Source: Roseococcus sp. SDR
GTDB lineage: Bacteria > Pseudomonadota > Alphaproteobacteria > Acetobacterales > Acetobacteraceae
DNA: 64,000 bases
Direction: 5' to 3'
NCBI RefSeq assembly: GCF_019083995.1
Contig: NZ_JAHRCU010000017.1
Location: 1 to 64,000 of the forward strand
Under the pieces are notes generated by a model that was not told the origin of the DNA, searched no databases, and was given only the letters and a program-made list of their open reading frames with translations. This document shows, one piece after another, positions 18,457-28,070 of this stretch (position 1 is its first letter; the number at the start of each line of letters is the position of its first letter). Position numbers and translations under genes: made by a program.

Positions 18457-19539
18457 TCAATAGCCTTCCTTCAGCAGCGGGAAGGCGCTGTGCACATTCG
18501 GGAAGACCACCGGCGGCGCGCCGATATGCACATGGCCCCGCGTGAGCTGGCCGAAATTATTCACCCCCGTCAGCCCCAGCGCCTTGATCACCTCATCCTC
18601 CAGGATCTCGAGCAGCCGCTCGATCCCGTCCGCGCCCTCGGCGGCGAGGCCGTAGAGATAGAGACGGCCGAGCCCCACCCAATCGGCCCCCAGCGCCACC
18701 GCCTTCACGATGTCCGTGCCGCGGCTGAAGCTGCCATCCACCATGATCTTCGCACGGCCGGCCACGGCCTCCACCACCTCGGGCAGCACGTCGAGCGAGC
18801 CGCGCCCGCCATCGAGCTGCCGCCCGCCATGGTTGGAGACGTAGATCACATCCACGCCGTGCTCGCAGGCGATCGCCGCGTCCTCACCCGTGCCGATGCC
18901 CTTCAGGATCAGCGGGATCTTGTGCTTCTCCTTGAAGCGCGCGACCTCGCGCCAGGACAGCGCCGCCTGGTGGTCCATGCCGGTATTGGCCGCGCGCCAG
19001 GTCTTCACGAAGCGCTTGGCGATGTCGCGCTCGCGGCGTGAGTAATGCGCCGTGTCCACCGTCATGCAGAAGGCGTCATAGCCGCTGTCCACCACGCGGC
19101 GCACATAGTCATCCACGAAGGCGTCGTCGCCGCGCACATAGAGCTGAAACACCTTGGGGCCCTTCGACGCCTCGGCGCAGGCCTCGAGACCCGGCTGGCT
19201 GACGCTGCTCAGCATATAGGGCACGCCGAAGGCGCCCGAGCCCTTGGCGACGCTGACGCCACCGCCCGGCTCGAAGCTCTCGAGCGAACCCACTGGCGCG
19301 CAGAAGACCGGCAGGCGGATGCGGTGCCCAAAGAAATCCACGCTCGGGTCCACCTTGGAGACATCGTTCAGCACGCGCGGGCGCAGCGCCACGGTGTCGA
19401 TCGCCATGCGGTTGCGCGCCAGCGTCGTCTCGGTCTCGGTGGCGCCCACCAGATAGTCCCAGACATTGTGATTCAGCTTGATCTTCGCCGCCTTCACGAA
19501 TTCGTGCAGGACCTGATAGCGTTCCTCGAAATTGCGCAT
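18457..19539 (-). CDS. FMN-dependent alpha-hydroxy-acid dehydrogenase
   Basis: 360 residues from the ATG at 19539 (MRNFEERYQ). TIM-barrel flavoenzyme of the glycolate/lactate oxidase family. FMN and catalytic features: QLYVRGDD, TVDTAHYSRRERD, LILKGIGTGEDA (FMN Lys), VSNHGGRQLDGG with the catalytic His and substrate Arg, and DGSFSRGTDIVKA. Oxidises a 2-hydroxy acid to a 2-oxo acid; the electron acceptor is not evident. Divergent from the PEP-mutase-fold lyase at 19654, so the two may belong to one oxo-acid pathway (inference). Confidence 0.9.
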   Translation of the reverse strand: MRNFEERYQVLHEFVKAAKIKLNHNVWDYLVGATETETTLARNRMAIDTVALRPRVLNDVSKVDPSVDFFGHRIRLPVFCAPVGSLESFEPGGGVSVAKGSGAFGVPYMLSSVSQPGLEACAEASKGPKVFQLYVRGDDAFVDDYVRRVVDSGYDAFCMTVDTAHYSRRERDIAKRFVKTWRAANTGMDHQAALSWREVARFKEKHKIPLILKGIGTGEDAAIACEHGVDVIYVSNHGGRQLDGGRGSLDVLPEVVEAVAGRAKIMVDGSFSRGTDIVKAVALGADWVGLGRLYLYGLAAEGADGIERLLEILEDEVIKALGLTGVNNFGQLTRGHVHIGAPPVVFPNVHSAFPLLKEGY

Positions 19540-19653
19540 GGTTTTGCTCTCCGCCTTTGGCGCAAACCTAGCTTGTGCGGATGAATTCGGAACCCCCCCT
19601 CTCCCGCTTCGCCGCATCCGGCGCGACAATCGCGGCAACAGAGGGAAGCCTTG

Positions 19654-20511
19654 ATGAACGCCACCGAACGCCGCCTCCGCGCCCGCGCCATCCTCGACGG
19701 GACGGCCTGCATCCACCCCGCCTCCGTGCATGATCCGCTCTCGGCCCGCATCGCCGAGGAGCTGGGCTTCGAGCTCGGCATGTTCGCCGGCTCCACGGCG
19801 TCGCTCGCCATCCTGGGTGCGCCGGACCACATCCTCATCACGCTGACGGAATTCGCGACCCAGGCCCGCCGCATCACCCGGGCCGGCACGCTGCCCCTCG
19901 TGGTGGATGCCGACCATGGCTACGGCAATGCGCTCAATGTGAGCCGCACGGTGGAGGAGCTGGAGGTGGCCGGCATCGCCGCCATGTCCATCGAGGATAC
20001 GGACCTCCCCCGCCCCTTCGGCGCCGCGAAGCCACGGCTGATCTCCATCGAGGAAGGTGTCGGCAAGATGCGCGCCGCCGTCGCCGCGCGCGTGGATCAG
20101 AGCCTCTGCATCTTCGCGCGCACGGGGGCGATGAACGTCACCAGCCGAGACGACTGCCTGGCCCGCATCAAGGCCTATAATGACTGCGGCACGGACGGCA
20201 TCTTCCTGACGGGTGTGACCACCCGCGCCGAACTGGATGCGGCGGCGGAGGTCGCGAAGCAGCCCCTCATCCTGGGCACGCTCAGCCCCGAGATCACCGA
20301 CCGCGAATACCTGGCGAGCCGCGGCGTGCGCATCGCACTCCAGGGCCATGCGCCGAGCCAGGCGGCGGCCCAGGCCATCCATGCGACGCTGAAGGCCTTG
20401 CGGGAGGGGGTGCAGCCCGCCGACCTCAAGGGCCTGCCGGAGAAAGGCGCGATGGCCCGCTGGACGCGCGAGGCGCCCTATGCCGAGGCCATGAAGCGCT
20501 TCCTGGATTGA
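19654..20511 (+). CDS. Isocitrate lyase/PEP mutase-fold protein, oxaloacetate decarboxylase-like
   Basis: 285 residues; ATG 19654 follows GAGGGAAG at good spacing. The family core is VVDADHGYGNALNV (metal-binding Asp), AAMSIEDTDLPRPFG and IFARTGAM. It lacks the KKCGH catalytic loop of true isocitrate lyases, and the length and sequence style match the oxaloacetate decarboxylase group of the superfamily. Predicted Mg2+-dependent cytosolic enzyme acting on a 2-oxo dicarboxylic acid. Substrate not provable from sequence. Confidence 0.8.
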   Translation: MNATERRLRARAILDGTACIHPASVHDPLSARIAEELGFELGMFAGSTASLAILGAPDHILITLTEFATQARRITRAGTLPLVVDADHGYGNALNVSRTVEELEVAGIAAMSIEDTDLPRPFGAAKPRLISIEEGVGKMRAAVAARVDQSLCIFARTGAMNVTSRDDCLARIKAYNDCGTDGIFLTGVTTRAELDAAAEVAKQPLILGTLSPEITDREYLASRGVRIALQGHAPSQAAAQAIHATLKALREGVQPADLKGLPEKGAMARWTREAPYAEAMKRFLD

Positions 20512-20614
20512 TCGCGATCGAGCCCGCCGATCCGTGGGATCGGCGCATTCCGGTCGCGCCCGGATGCCGGTGCCCGCTATCCTTCCTTCGGCCAATGCGG
20601 AGGGCTTGGATGTG

Positions 20615-20875
20615 ATGACGAAACGGCGTTGCGGCTCCTTCATCGCCGGTGCGGCGGCGGGCGCCATCCTGGCGGGCGGGTTCGCCCTCGCCCAAGGCCA
20701 GCAGGTGCTGCAGGGGCAGAATTACGGACTCGCGCGCGGCAACACCGCGACGCTCTTCTGCCTGACCTCGAACGGCGCGCCGCAGCCGCGCGGCACACCG
20801 CTCGTCCAGCAGGCCCGCATCGCGGTCGGCACCACCGCGAATGTCGCGGTGGTGCACGTCACCTGCTTCGACTGA
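20615..20875 (+). CDS. Small secreted hypothetical protein
   Basis: 86 residues from the ATG at 20615. N-terminal signal-like region MTKRRCGSFIAGAAAGAIL ending near ALAQG. The mature part has two Cys (LFCLTS and VTCFD at the very end), probably a disulfide. No family recognised. It ends 5 bp before the convergent solute-binding gene. The arrangement (signal peptide, two Cys, C-terminal strand) loosely resembles the protein at 55244. Confidence 0.55.
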   Translation: MTKRRCGSFIAGAAAGAILAGGFALAQGQQVLQGQNYGLARGNTATLFCLTSNGAPQPRGTPLVQQARIAVGTTANVAVVHVTCFD

Positions 20876-20880
20876 CGGCC

Positions 20881-22491
20881 TCAGCCACGCCGGATGTTCC
20901 AGAAGAGCGGCGGCTGGCCCTTCAGCAACCCGGTCAGGTTCCGGCGGATCGCCGTCGGCTGGTAGTACATGCCGGTCGGCACATAGGGCACCTCCTCGAA
21001 GGCGATGCGCTGCATCTCCGTCGTCGCCGCCTTCTCCGCCGCCTCGTTCGGCGCGTTGAACCAGGCGTCGCGCTGCGCCTCGATCGCCGGGATCGTCGGC
21101 CAGCCGGGCCAGGCATTCTCGCCATTGCCGCGGATCGAGGCGTGGTTCGCCGGGTTCCAGTGGTCCACGCCCGACCAGAAGGTGAAGAAGCCCGACCAGC
21201 CGCCCTGCTCCAGCGGGTTGCGGCTGGCGCGGCGGGCCACCAGCGTGCCCCAGTCCGTGCTCACCAGATCCACGTTGAAGCCCATCCGGCGGAACAGGTC
21301 CGCCCCCACCAGCGTCGCCGCATTGATCGAGGAGAGGTCCGTCGCGTTCAGCAGGACGAGGCGCGCACCCATCGCACCCGCCGCCTGCAGCTCGGCGCGG
21401 GCCGCATCCACGCTCTTGCGCATCCGTTCCATGCTGACATTGCTGGCCGACGGGCTTTCCGGCGCGAAATAGCCGATGCCCTCGCGCCGCAGATCGGGCC
21501 GGCCCTCGATGCCCGAGGTGCCGATCACCGCCGTCATGAAGTCGGTCTGGTTGATGGCCGTCAGCACGGCGCGGCGCACGGCCGGGTTGTTGAAGGGCGC
21601 CGTCAGGTGGTTCGGGCGGAAGATGCCGATGAGGCCCGTGCCGTTGATGATGTCCACCCGCACATTGCGCGCGGCGGCACCCCGCAGGAAGAGCGGAAAC
21701 AGGTCCGCTGTCGGCTGCTCCCACCAATCGATCTCACCCGATTGCAGCGCGGCCGAGGCCGTTGCCGGGTCCGGCATGATGTGCCACTCGACGCGGTCGA
21801 AATGCGTGACCTTGCCGCCCGCCGTCATCGAGGCATTGCCCTGGCGCGGCACGTAATCCGCGTTGCGCGAATAGGCCAGGCGCGAGCCCGGCACCCATTC
21901 GTTCTGGATGAAGCGGTACGGCCCGCTGCCCACGGCTTCGGTGATGTTCGTGAACGGGTCCACATTCGCCAGCCGCTCGGGCATGATGAAGAGGCAGGAC
22001 GTCGTCACCTTGCTGATGCATTCCAGCATCTTGGGGAATGGCGTGTTCAGCCGGATGGTGAAGACGCGGTCGCTCACCTCCGTCATGTCGGCCACACGGC
22101 TCATCAGCACCTGGCCGAAGGCGTCGCGCCGGCCCCAGCGGCGGATGGAGGCGATGCAGTCGCGGCCGCGCACCGGCGTGCCATCATGGAACTTGAGGTT
22201 CTCACGCAGCGTGAAGCGCCAGAGCAGGCCGTCATTCTCCACCACATGGCCTTCGGCCATCTGCGACTGCGGGCGGAAATTCTCGTCCATGCCGTAGAGC
22301 TGGTCATAGACCAGGAAGGCATGGTCACGCGCCACGAAGGCGGTGTTGGTGAAGGGGTCGATATTCGGCAGGTTGGCATGCGGCACATAGCGCAGCACGC
22401 GGTTCTGCGCCGGCTGCGCCATGGCTGGGGCAGCCAGCGATGCGGCCGGCAGGGCCGCCGCGCCGGCCAGGATCTGGCGACGTTGGATCAT
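20881..22491 (-). CDS. ABC transporter solute-binding protein, family 5 (peptide/nickel type)
   Basis: 536 residues from ATG 22491. Signal peptide MIQRRQILAGAAALPA... ending AMAQP. Periplasmic receptor of the DppA/OppA class: LRENLKFHDGTPVRGRD is the family signature, then AVGSGPYRF, and INQTDFMTAVIG. It normally delivers peptides or similar ligands to an ABC importer, but no permease or ATPase gene adjoins it here, so it is an orphan receptor in this window. Confidence 0.9.
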   Translation of the reverse strand: MIQRRQILAGAAALPAASLAAPAMAQPAQNRVLRYVPHANLPNIDPFTNTAFVARDHAFLVYDQLYGMDENFRPQSQMAEGHVVENDGLLWRFTLRENLKFHDGTPVRGRDCIASIRRWGRRDAFGQVLMSRVADMTEVSDRVFTIRLNTPFPKMLECISKVTTSCLFIMPERLANVDPFTNITEAVGSGPYRFIQNEWVPGSRLAYSRNADYVPRQGNASMTAGGKVTHFDRVEWHIMPDPATASAALQSGEIDWWEQPTADLFPLFLRGAAARNVRVDIINGTGLIGIFRPNHLTAPFNNPAVRRAVLTAINQTDFMTAVIGTSGIEGRPDLRREGIGYFAPESPSASNVSMERMRKSVDAARAELQAAGAMGARLVLLNATDLSSINAATLVGADLFRRMGFNVDLVSTDWGTLVARRASRNPLEQGGWSGFFTFWSGVDHWNPANHASIRGNGENAWPGWPTIPAIEAQRDAWFNAPNEAAEKAATTEMQRIAFEEVPYVPTGMYYQPTAIRRNLTGLLKGQPPLFWNIRRG

Positions 22492-22870
22492 GGAGTGTCT
22501 CCCGAAAATTGGTGGCGGGAGCCTAGCAGGGGTTTCGGCCCTGTCTCTAGCCGGAGCGCGTGCCTTTTCAGGGATTCCGCCGTAGCACCCCTTCCCCGCC
22601 GAAACGGCCGCGCGGCGTTTCCGATGCGATGCGCGGTTTCGGACAAATGCGCATCGCGGCCCCAAGGCGCCTTCCCTGGCGCCCCAGGGGCCGCAGCTGA
22701 ATGTTCCGCCCAGCAAATGATGCGCGCAAGCGCGGCTTCCAGGCGCGGAAGGGGCGGGTTTGGGCGGCAAGGGATCGGGGCGGGGCCTGGGTTCATTCTA
22801 GGAAATTATACCTTATCCTCCAGAAAGGCAAAGCTTTTGTGCCGCCGCAATTACGCCATGCGGCGGCGCG
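22492..22870. other. Divergent intergenic region with nested palindromes
   Basis: 379 bp between the minus-strand receptor gene and plus-strand gtrA-like gene. Contains GAAACG/CGTTTC, the inverted repeat GCGATGCGC (22626-22634)/GCGCATCGC (22649-22657), and a two-tier stem: GCGGCCCC (22656-22663) with GGGGCCGC (22687-22694) enclosing GGCGCC/GGCGCC. A short AT-rich block at about 22800-22850 is the likely gtrA promoter area. No ORF or RNA family recognised. Confidence 0.5.
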
Positions 22871-23281
22871 ATGAGGCCGCCCATGCGCGCGATGATCGAA
22901 CAATTCCTGCGCTTCGGCGTGGTGGGCACGGTGGGCTTCGTGGTGGATTCCGCGGTGCTGCTGGGCATGATGGCACTTGGCCTCGGCCCCTATGCGGGGC
23001 GCGTCATCTCCTACCTTGCCGCCGCCAGCACCACCTTCGCCCTCAATCGCGCCTGGACCTTCCGGGCGGCGCGGCGTGATGCGCCGGTGGCCGCGCAATG
23101 GGGCCGCTTCGTGCTGCTGAACCTGGCCGGCTTCGCCGCCAATTACGGCACCTATGCAGCCCTCATCGCGGGCGTGCCCCTGGTGGCCGCCAACCCGGTG
23201 CTCGGCGTGGCCGCGGGCTCGCTCGCCGGCATGTTCATCAATTTCGGGCTGTCACGCCGCTTCGTCTTCCAGGGCGGCTGA
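22871..23281 (+). CDS. GtrA-family membrane protein
   Basis: 136 residues, four transmembrane helices. Family marks: FLRFGVVGTVGFVVDSAVL at the N terminus and ALNRAWTFR in the middle, closing with FGLSRRFVF. GtrA proteins are thought to help move polyprenyl-linked sugars across the inner membrane for glycosylation of surface polymers. Standing alone here, away from the glycosyltransferases at the left end. A second ATG at 22883 is possible. Confidence 0.85.
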   Translation: MRPPMRAMIEQFLRFGVVGTVGFVVDSAVLLGMMALGLGPYAGRVISYLAAASTTFALNRAWTFRAARRDAPVAAQWGRFVLLNLAGFAANYGTYAALIAGVPLVAANPVLGVAAGSLAGMFINFGLSRRFVFQGG

Positions 23282-23450
23282 GACCGGCGCCAAAGGGCCC
23301 CTGACCGCGCGGCCACGGCGGGTTCCGCGCGGGCCTGCCGGACCGCAATCTAGCGTTTGGCTTCCGCTGCATACAGGCGTATCGTCCTTGCCGATGGATG
23401 GACCCTCGGTTCGCCCACCGAAACGACCTGCCGACAAGCAAAGGAGCGCC

Positions 23451-24296
23451 GTGACCGAAGCCACCACCCGCCGCGCCCTGGCCGGCCTTGCCCTTGCGGC
23501 CGCCCCCGCGGGAATGGCTGCGGCGCAGCCCGCACCGCTGCAATTCGGCGTCATGCCCAATGTCAGCGCCCGCATCCTGCTGGGCCAGTACCAGCCCTTC
23601 CGCAGCTTCCTGGAGCAGGAGCTGGGCCGCCCCGTCGAGGTGGTGACCGCCCCCGGCCTCTCGGCCTTCCAGGAACGCAGCGTCGCCGGCGCCTTCGGCC
23701 TCGTCGTCACCGCCGCCAATCTCGGCCGCGTGGCGCAGCTCGATGCCGGGCTCACACCCATCGCCATCTATGAGCCGCGCATCCCGGGCACCATCGTCAC
23801 CCTGCGCGAGCGCCCGCTGACCGCGGCGGCCGAGCTGCGCGGCACCACCATCGCGATGACCAACCCGCAATCGCTGGTCGCGCTGAAGTTCATCCATTGG
23901 GCCCGCGCCCAGGGCGTCCAGATCGGCCGTGACGCGCAGGCGACCCATGCCCGCAACGAGGACAGCCTCGCCCAGCTGCTCAACACGGCCGAGACGCGCG
24001 CCGCGGTGATGAGCCAGGGCGAGTTCAACGCCATCCGCCAGGACATCCGCGAGAACCTGGTCGTCTGGCAGGTCTTCATCCGCGTGCCGGGCTTCCTCGT
24101 CCTGCTCGCCGCCCGCACGCCGGAGGCCGATGCCGCGCGCATCACGGCCGCCCTGGGCCGCTTCCCCGGCAGCGCCCAGGGGCGCGAATTCTTCGCCGCC
24201 ACCGGCTTCAACGGCATCCGCCCCGTCACCCCGGCCGACCTGGCCGAACTGGACGACGTGGTGGAGGAGACGCGCGCCTTCCTGCGCGGCGCCTGA
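23451..24296 (+). CDS. PhnD-like phosphate/phosphonate-type solute-binding protein
   Basis: 281 residues from the GTG at 23451, preceded by AAGGAG at 6-nt spacing; upstream ATGs in frame lack such a site. Signal peptide with TRRALAGLALAAAPAGMAAA. Shows the PhnD-type core FGVMPNVSARILLGQYQPF (residues about 26-45), LVVTAANLGR and a late hinge helix. A periplasmic binding protein for a small oxyanion or similar ligand. Its stop is immediately followed by the GTG of a histidine kinase, suggesting a sensing rather than transport role. Confidence 0.8.
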   Translation: MTEATTRRALAGLALAAAPAGMAAAQPAPLQFGVMPNVSARILLGQYQPFRSFLEQELGRPVEVVTAPGLSAFQERSVAGAFGLVVTAANLGRVAQLDAGLTPIAIYEPRIPGTIVTLRERPLTAAAELRGTTIAMTNPQSLVALKFIHWARAQGVQIGRDAQATHARNEDSLAQLLNTAETRAAVMSQGEFNAIRQDIRENLVVWQVFIRVPGFLVLLAARTPEADAARITAALGRFPGSAQGREFFAATGFNGIRPVTPADLAELDDVVEETRAFLRGA

Positions 24297-25796
24297 GTGC
24301 TCGCCCGGTCCGGACTGATGCGCATCTCCCTCCGGATCAAGCTCTTCGCGCTCGCCGCCTCGGCGCTGCTGCTTCTGGCCGGCGTCCTCACCTTCATGCA
24401 GGACCGCCTGGTGCTGCGCGCGCTGGAGGCCGAGCTGCACGCCCGCGCCATCGCCGTCTGCCCCATCCTCGAGGCGGCGCTCGCCACCCCGCTCGCCGAG
24501 CGCGACTACGCGACCGCCCAGGCCGTGCTGCGCGAGGGCGTGGCCTCGGGCAGCTTCGCCCACATGGTGCTGGTGGATGCGCGCGGCCAGCTCATCTCCA
24601 GCGAGGGCTGGTCCTTCGGCGACGGCATGCCCCAGCCCGGCCGCTTCCTCATGGCGGATGGCGAGGAGCGGCAGCTCTACACCGTGCCCATCGTGCTCGC
24701 CGGCCAGGCGCTCGGCACGCTGCATTTCGGCCTCTCGCGCGAGCCGCTCCAGGCAGCCCACCGGGCGCTGCTCCGGGGTGCCGTGATCGTGGGCCTCATC
24801 TCGCTCGCGCTCCTGGTCCCCCTGGTCGAGCTCGGCAACCGCATGCTCTTCCTGCCGATGCGCCGGCTGGAAGCCGCGGCCGCGCGCATCCGTGACGGCG
24901 ACTACGACATCACGCTCAAGCCCCAGGGCCAGGATGAGGTGGCGCGCCTCACGCTCGCCTTCAGCGAGATGGCGGACGCGATGCGCGCCCGCCTGCGCGC
25001 GCTGATGGCGAGCGAGGCTGCCCAGGCCGTGCTGCTGGAGAATGCGCGCATCCGCGAAATCGATCTGCGCGAGGCGCGCGACAAGGCCGAGGTCGCCAAC
25101 CGCGCGAAGAGCGAGTTCCTGGCCAATATGAGCCATGAGCTCCGCACGCCGCTCAACGGCATCCTCGGCATGGCGCAGGTGCTGGAGGATCCGGACCGCC
25201 CGGAGGCGGACCGCGAGGCCATCGCCGCCATCCTCGAATCCGGGCAGCAGCTGCTGCGCCTCATCAATGACGTGCTGGAGCTCTCGCTCTTCGAGACGGG
25301 CGGCACGGTGCTGCGCCCGGTCATGGTGCCCGCACGCGGCCTCTTCGCACCCGCCCTGGCGCCGGCCGCCGCCGCCGCGCGCCGCAAGGGCCTCACCTGG
25401 AACCTCGATATCGCGCCCGAGCTGCCGCAGACCCTGCGCGCCGACCCCGCGCGCATCACGCAGCTGCTGGGCCACCTGGCCGACAACGCCGTGAAGTTCA
25501 CGGAAGAGGGCGAGATCTGCGTGAAGGTAGGCTGGACCCAGCGCGAGGCCACGCGCGGCATGCTGCGCGTCGAGCTGCGGGACACGGGCATCGGCATCGC
25601 CCCCGCGCTTCGCCCGCGCCTCTTCCTCCGCTTCAGCCAGGCCGAGAGCAGCAGCACGCGGCGCTATGGCGGCATCGGCCTGGGGCTGGCCATCTGCCGG
25701 CACCTGACGGAATTGATGGATGGCGTGATCGGCTTCGACAGCACACCCGGCCAGGGCAGCGTCTTCTGGTTCGAGATCCCGCTGCAGACCGCGTGA
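24297..25796 (+). CDS. Membrane sensor histidine kinase
   Basis: 499 residues; the GTG abuts the PhnD-like stop, and an ATG at 24318 is an alternative start. Order: TM1 (about residues 12-35), periplasmic sensor of about 125 residues, TM2 (about 160-180), HAMP ([19 protein letters not shown]), coiled coil, HisKA with the phospho-accepting [11 protein letters not shown], then HATPase with [11 protein letters not shown] (N box), DTGIGI (G1) and [12 protein letters not shown] (G2). No receiver domain and no adjacent response regulator. Probably couples ligand occupancy of the PhnD-like protein to phosphorelay. Confidence 0.9.
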   Translation: MLARSGLMRISLRIKLFALAASALLLLAGVLTFMQDRLVLRALEAELHARAIAVCPILEAALATPLAERDYATAQAVLREGVASGSFAHMVLVDARGQLISSEGWSFGDGMPQPGRFLMADGEERQLYTVPIVLAGQALGTLHFGLSREPLQAAHRALLRGAVIVGLISLALLVPLVELGNRMLFLPMRRLEAAAARIRDGDYDITLKPQGQDEVARLTLAFSEMADAMRARLRALMASEAAQAVLLENARIREIDLREARDKAEVANRAKSEFLANMSHELRTPLNGILGMAQVLEDPDRPEADREAIAAILESGQQLLRLINDVLELSLFETGGTVLRPVMVPARGLFAPALAPAAAAARRKGLTWNLDIAPELPQTLRADPARITQLLGHLADNAVKFTEEGEICVKVGWTQREATRGMLRVELRDTGIGIAPALRPRLFLRFSQAESSSTRRYGGIGLGLAICRHLTELMDGVIGFDSTPGQGSVFWFEIPLQTA

Positions 25797-25822
25797 CCGA
25801 TGGGATGCCATGAGGAGGAAGA

Positions 25823-25899
25823 TGGTCGGAGTGAGAGGATTCGAACCTCCGGCCCCCGCGTCCCGAACACGGTGCTCTACCAGGCTGAGCTACACTCCG
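25823..25899 (-). tRNA. tRNA-Pro (anticodon CGG)
   Basis: 77 nt with encoded CCA at 25823-25825. Acceptor stem CGGAGTG/CACTCCG plus discriminator A, D-arm GCTC...GAGC, anticodon stem CCGTG/CGCGG with loop TTCGGGA (anticodon CGG at loop positions 3-5), T-loop TTCGAAT. Reads CCG, a heavily used proline codon in this GC-rich genome. Confidence 0.95.
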
Positions 25900-25914
25900 A
25901 CGCCTGTGCAGCGC

Positions 25915-25943
25915 GTCATAGCGGCAGGACGCCGTCTCGGCAA
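25915..25943 (-). promoter_or_regulatory. Promoter of tRNA-Pro
   Basis: On the minus strand, TTGCCG (25938-25943) and TATGAC (25915-25920) are separated by 17 nt and end 15 nt before the mature tRNA 5' end, fitting a sigma-70 promoter. Confidence 0.55.
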
Positions 25944-26008
25944 GCCAGGGCCTTGCAGAAGACGTGAAACAAGAATCTTATATTTTCCTACTCGTTGGGA
26001 GATATCGC

Positions 26009-26470
26009 ATGAAGCATTGGTTGGCCGGTCTTGGAGCCGTGGCGCTGATGGGCGCCGCCCCCGTGCTGGAGGCGATGGCGCAGCCCAGCCCCGCCGCGGT
26101 CGTCACGCAGCGTCGCGAGGGCTTCAAGGCCGCGGGCGACAACATGACCGCCGTCGCCGCCGTCGCCCGCGCCGGCGGGGACCCGCGCGGCACGGTGGAG
26201 CGCATCGCCGCCATCCAGGCCTGGTTCGCCACGGCGGGCACCATGTTCCCGGCCGGCACGCAGCAGGGCGCGCCGGGCCTCGACACCCGCGCCCTGCCCG
26301 CGATCTGGACGGACCGCGCCGGCTTCGACGCCGCCATGGCCGCGATGCAGCCGCGCCTCGTGGCCCTTCGGGAGGCCGCGGCCTCGGGCAATGTCGCGAA
26401 TTTCCAGGCGGCCGTGCAGGCGACGGGTGCCGCCTGCGGCGATTGCCACCGCCCCTACCGGGCGCGCTGA
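26009..26470 (+). CDS. Cytochrome c' / c-556 type cytochrome
   Basis: 153 residues from ATG 26009. Signal peptide (MKHWLAGLGAVALMGA...) ending near AMAQP. Mature four-helix bundle with the heme motif CGDCH at residues 143-147, six residues from the C terminus, as in class II cytochromes c. The N-terminal VVTQRREGFKAAGDNM segment is the usual start of the family. Periplasmic; members bind NO or transfer electrons. The 3' end overlaps the convergent FkbM gene by 16 bp. Confidence 0.9.
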   Translation: MKHWLAGLGAVALMGAAPVLEAMAQPSPAAVVTQRREGFKAAGDNMTAVAAVARAGGDPRGTVERIAAIQAWFATAGTMFPAGTQQGAPGLDTRALPAIWTDRAGFDAAMAAMQPRLVALREAAASGNVANFQAAVQATGAACGDCHRPYRAR

Positions 26471-27183
26471 AGCTGCTCTGACAGCCGGCCCGCCATCTCG
26501 GTGGGCAGGAAGAAGAAGCTGAAGATATAGGGGTCCGACGCCGCGAAGACCGCGGGGTCGGGGCTCGCCACCTGCATGGTCGCGGCATCGAACTCGGCCA
26601 GCGGCCGCAGCGCCCCCGCGTGCCAGAAGAAGCCCGCATAGCCCAGCGCGTGCAGCAGCGCCGGCACGTCGCGCGTGCTGCCGGGCCGGTGCCGTTCCTC
26701 GATCTCGATGGAGAGCACGGGGCGTGAGGTGGTGAGCGTCCGGCGCGCGCCCTCCAGCACCTCCTGCTCGGCCCCCTCCGCATCGAGCTTGATGGCGGTC
26801 ACCTCCCGCAGCTCGAGGCTGTCGAGCGGGAGGACGCGGACGCGATGCGCCTCGGTCGTCACACTCGCATGCTCGGCGTAGTCCTTGCTGATGCTGGCCC
26901 ATTGCTCCTGCGCCACGCCCTCCAGCACGGGCAGGGTCAGCACCGCCTCGCCCGCCGCGGCACCCAGCGCCACGTCATGCAGCGTGACATGCGGCGGGAT
27001 GGCGGCGAATTCGGCCGTGAGCGCCGCGCGCAGCCGTGCCATGGCGGAGGGCAAGGGCTCGAAGGCATGGACCCTGCTGCCCGGCAGCCGCGCGAAGGGG
27101 ATGGTCAGCAGCCCGTCATGCGCGCCGATATCCAGCAGCACGCCCGGCCGGTGCAGGGCGCGGTGGAAATCGAGCTCCTCCAT
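26455..27183 (-). CDS. FkbM-family methyltransferase
   Basis: 242 residues from ATG 27183, which shares one base with the PhzF stop. SAM-binding LLDIGAHDGLLTIPFAR, the HAFEPLPSAMARLR acidic loop, LHDVALGAAAG, and IKLDAEGAEQEVLEGA, the FkbM hallmark. Methylates a hydroxyl group, often on a glycan; the substrate here is unknown. The downstream gene is convergent. Confidence 0.85.
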   Translation of the reverse strand: MEELDFHRALHRPGVLLDIGAHDGLLTIPFARLPGSRVHAFEPLPSAMARLRAALTAEFAAIPPHVTLHDVALGAAAGEAVLTLPVLEGVAQEQWASISKDYAEHASVTTEAHRVRVLPLDSLELREVTAIKLDAEGAEQEVLEGARRTLTTSRPVLSIEIEERHRPGSTRDVPALLHALGYAGFFWHAGALRPLAEFDAATMQVASPDPAVFAASDPYIFSFFFLPTEMAGRLSEQLQRAR

Positions 27184-28070
27184 CAGAGGCTCATCACGCC
27201 CCGCGAGACCGGCACCACGCCGCCGCCGACCCGCACGCGGATCGTGCCATCCAGCTCCCGCCGCGCGGCCAGCACCAGCAGGCTCGGCCGGCCGAGATCC
27301 GCCCCCTGCTCCACCTCCAGCGCCAGGGCCGAGCCGCCGGCCAGCTGCAGCAGCAGGCCCGCCAGCGCGACATTGGCGCCGCCCGTCGCCGGGTCTTCCA
27401 CGATTCCGTTCAGGGGCGCGAACATGCGAACGCGGCGGCGGCCCACGCCAAGCGGCGTGTGCAGCAGCAGGCCCACGGGCGGGCTGGCCAGCGGGCCGAA
27501 ACATTGCCGCATGGCGGGGATGTCGGGTGTCGCGGCGGCCAGCAGCTCCACATCCTCCACCTCGGCGATGGCGAAGGGCGCGCCGCATCCGGCCATCAGC
27601 GGCGGATGCGCGTTCACATGGATCGCCTCCATCGGCAGCGCCGCGCAGGCGGCGATGGCCGTGCGGTCGAAGGTGGCGCCGACCGTCAGCGGCCGTGGCG
27701 CCTCGATCTCAGCGGCCACCGGCAGCCCGCCTGCACCGCGTGTGAGCCAGGCCGTGACATGCCCGGCCGGCTGCTCGAGCACGAGCTGATCCCCCTCATG
27801 GCCGATGCGGCGCGCGATCATCACGGCGGCGCCCACATTGGGGTGGCCCGCGAAGGGCAGCTCCATGCCCGGCGTGAAGATGCGCAAGCGAACATCGGCG
27901 GGCTCACGCTCGGGCGGCAGGACGAAGACGGTCTCGGAGAGGTTGAATTCGCGCGCGATCGCCTGCAGCGCCGCGTCCTCCAGCCCGTCCGCGCCATAGA
28001 CGAGGGCCAGCGGATTGCCGCCGAAGCGGGCGGTGGTGAAGACGTCGCAGGTTTCGAATTCAACGTCCAT
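27183..28070 (-). CDS. PhzF-family isomerase
   Basis: 295 residues. Diaminopimelate-epimerase-like fold with [20 protein letters not shown] (Glu46, the catalytic position of PhzF) and [19 protein letters not shown]. Members isomerise small metabolites; no phenazine genes are near, so the substrate is unknown. The start overlaps thiE by 11 bp, giving a thiE-phzF-fkbM operon on the minus strand. Confidence 0.85.
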   Translation of the reverse strand: MDVEFETCDVFTTARFGGNPLALVYGADGLEDAALQAIAREFNLSETVFVLPPEREPADVRLRIFTPGMELPFAGHPNVGAAVMIARRIGHEGDQLVLEQPAGHVTAWLTRGAGGLPVAAEIEAPRPLTVGATFDRTAIAACAALPMEAIHVNAHPPLMAGCGAPFAIAEVEDVELLAAATPDIPAMRQCFGPLASPPVGLLLHTPLGVGRRRVRMFAPLNGIVEDPATGGANVALAGLLLQLAGGSALALEVEQGADLGRPSLLVLAARRELDGTIRVRVGGGVVPVSRGVMSL

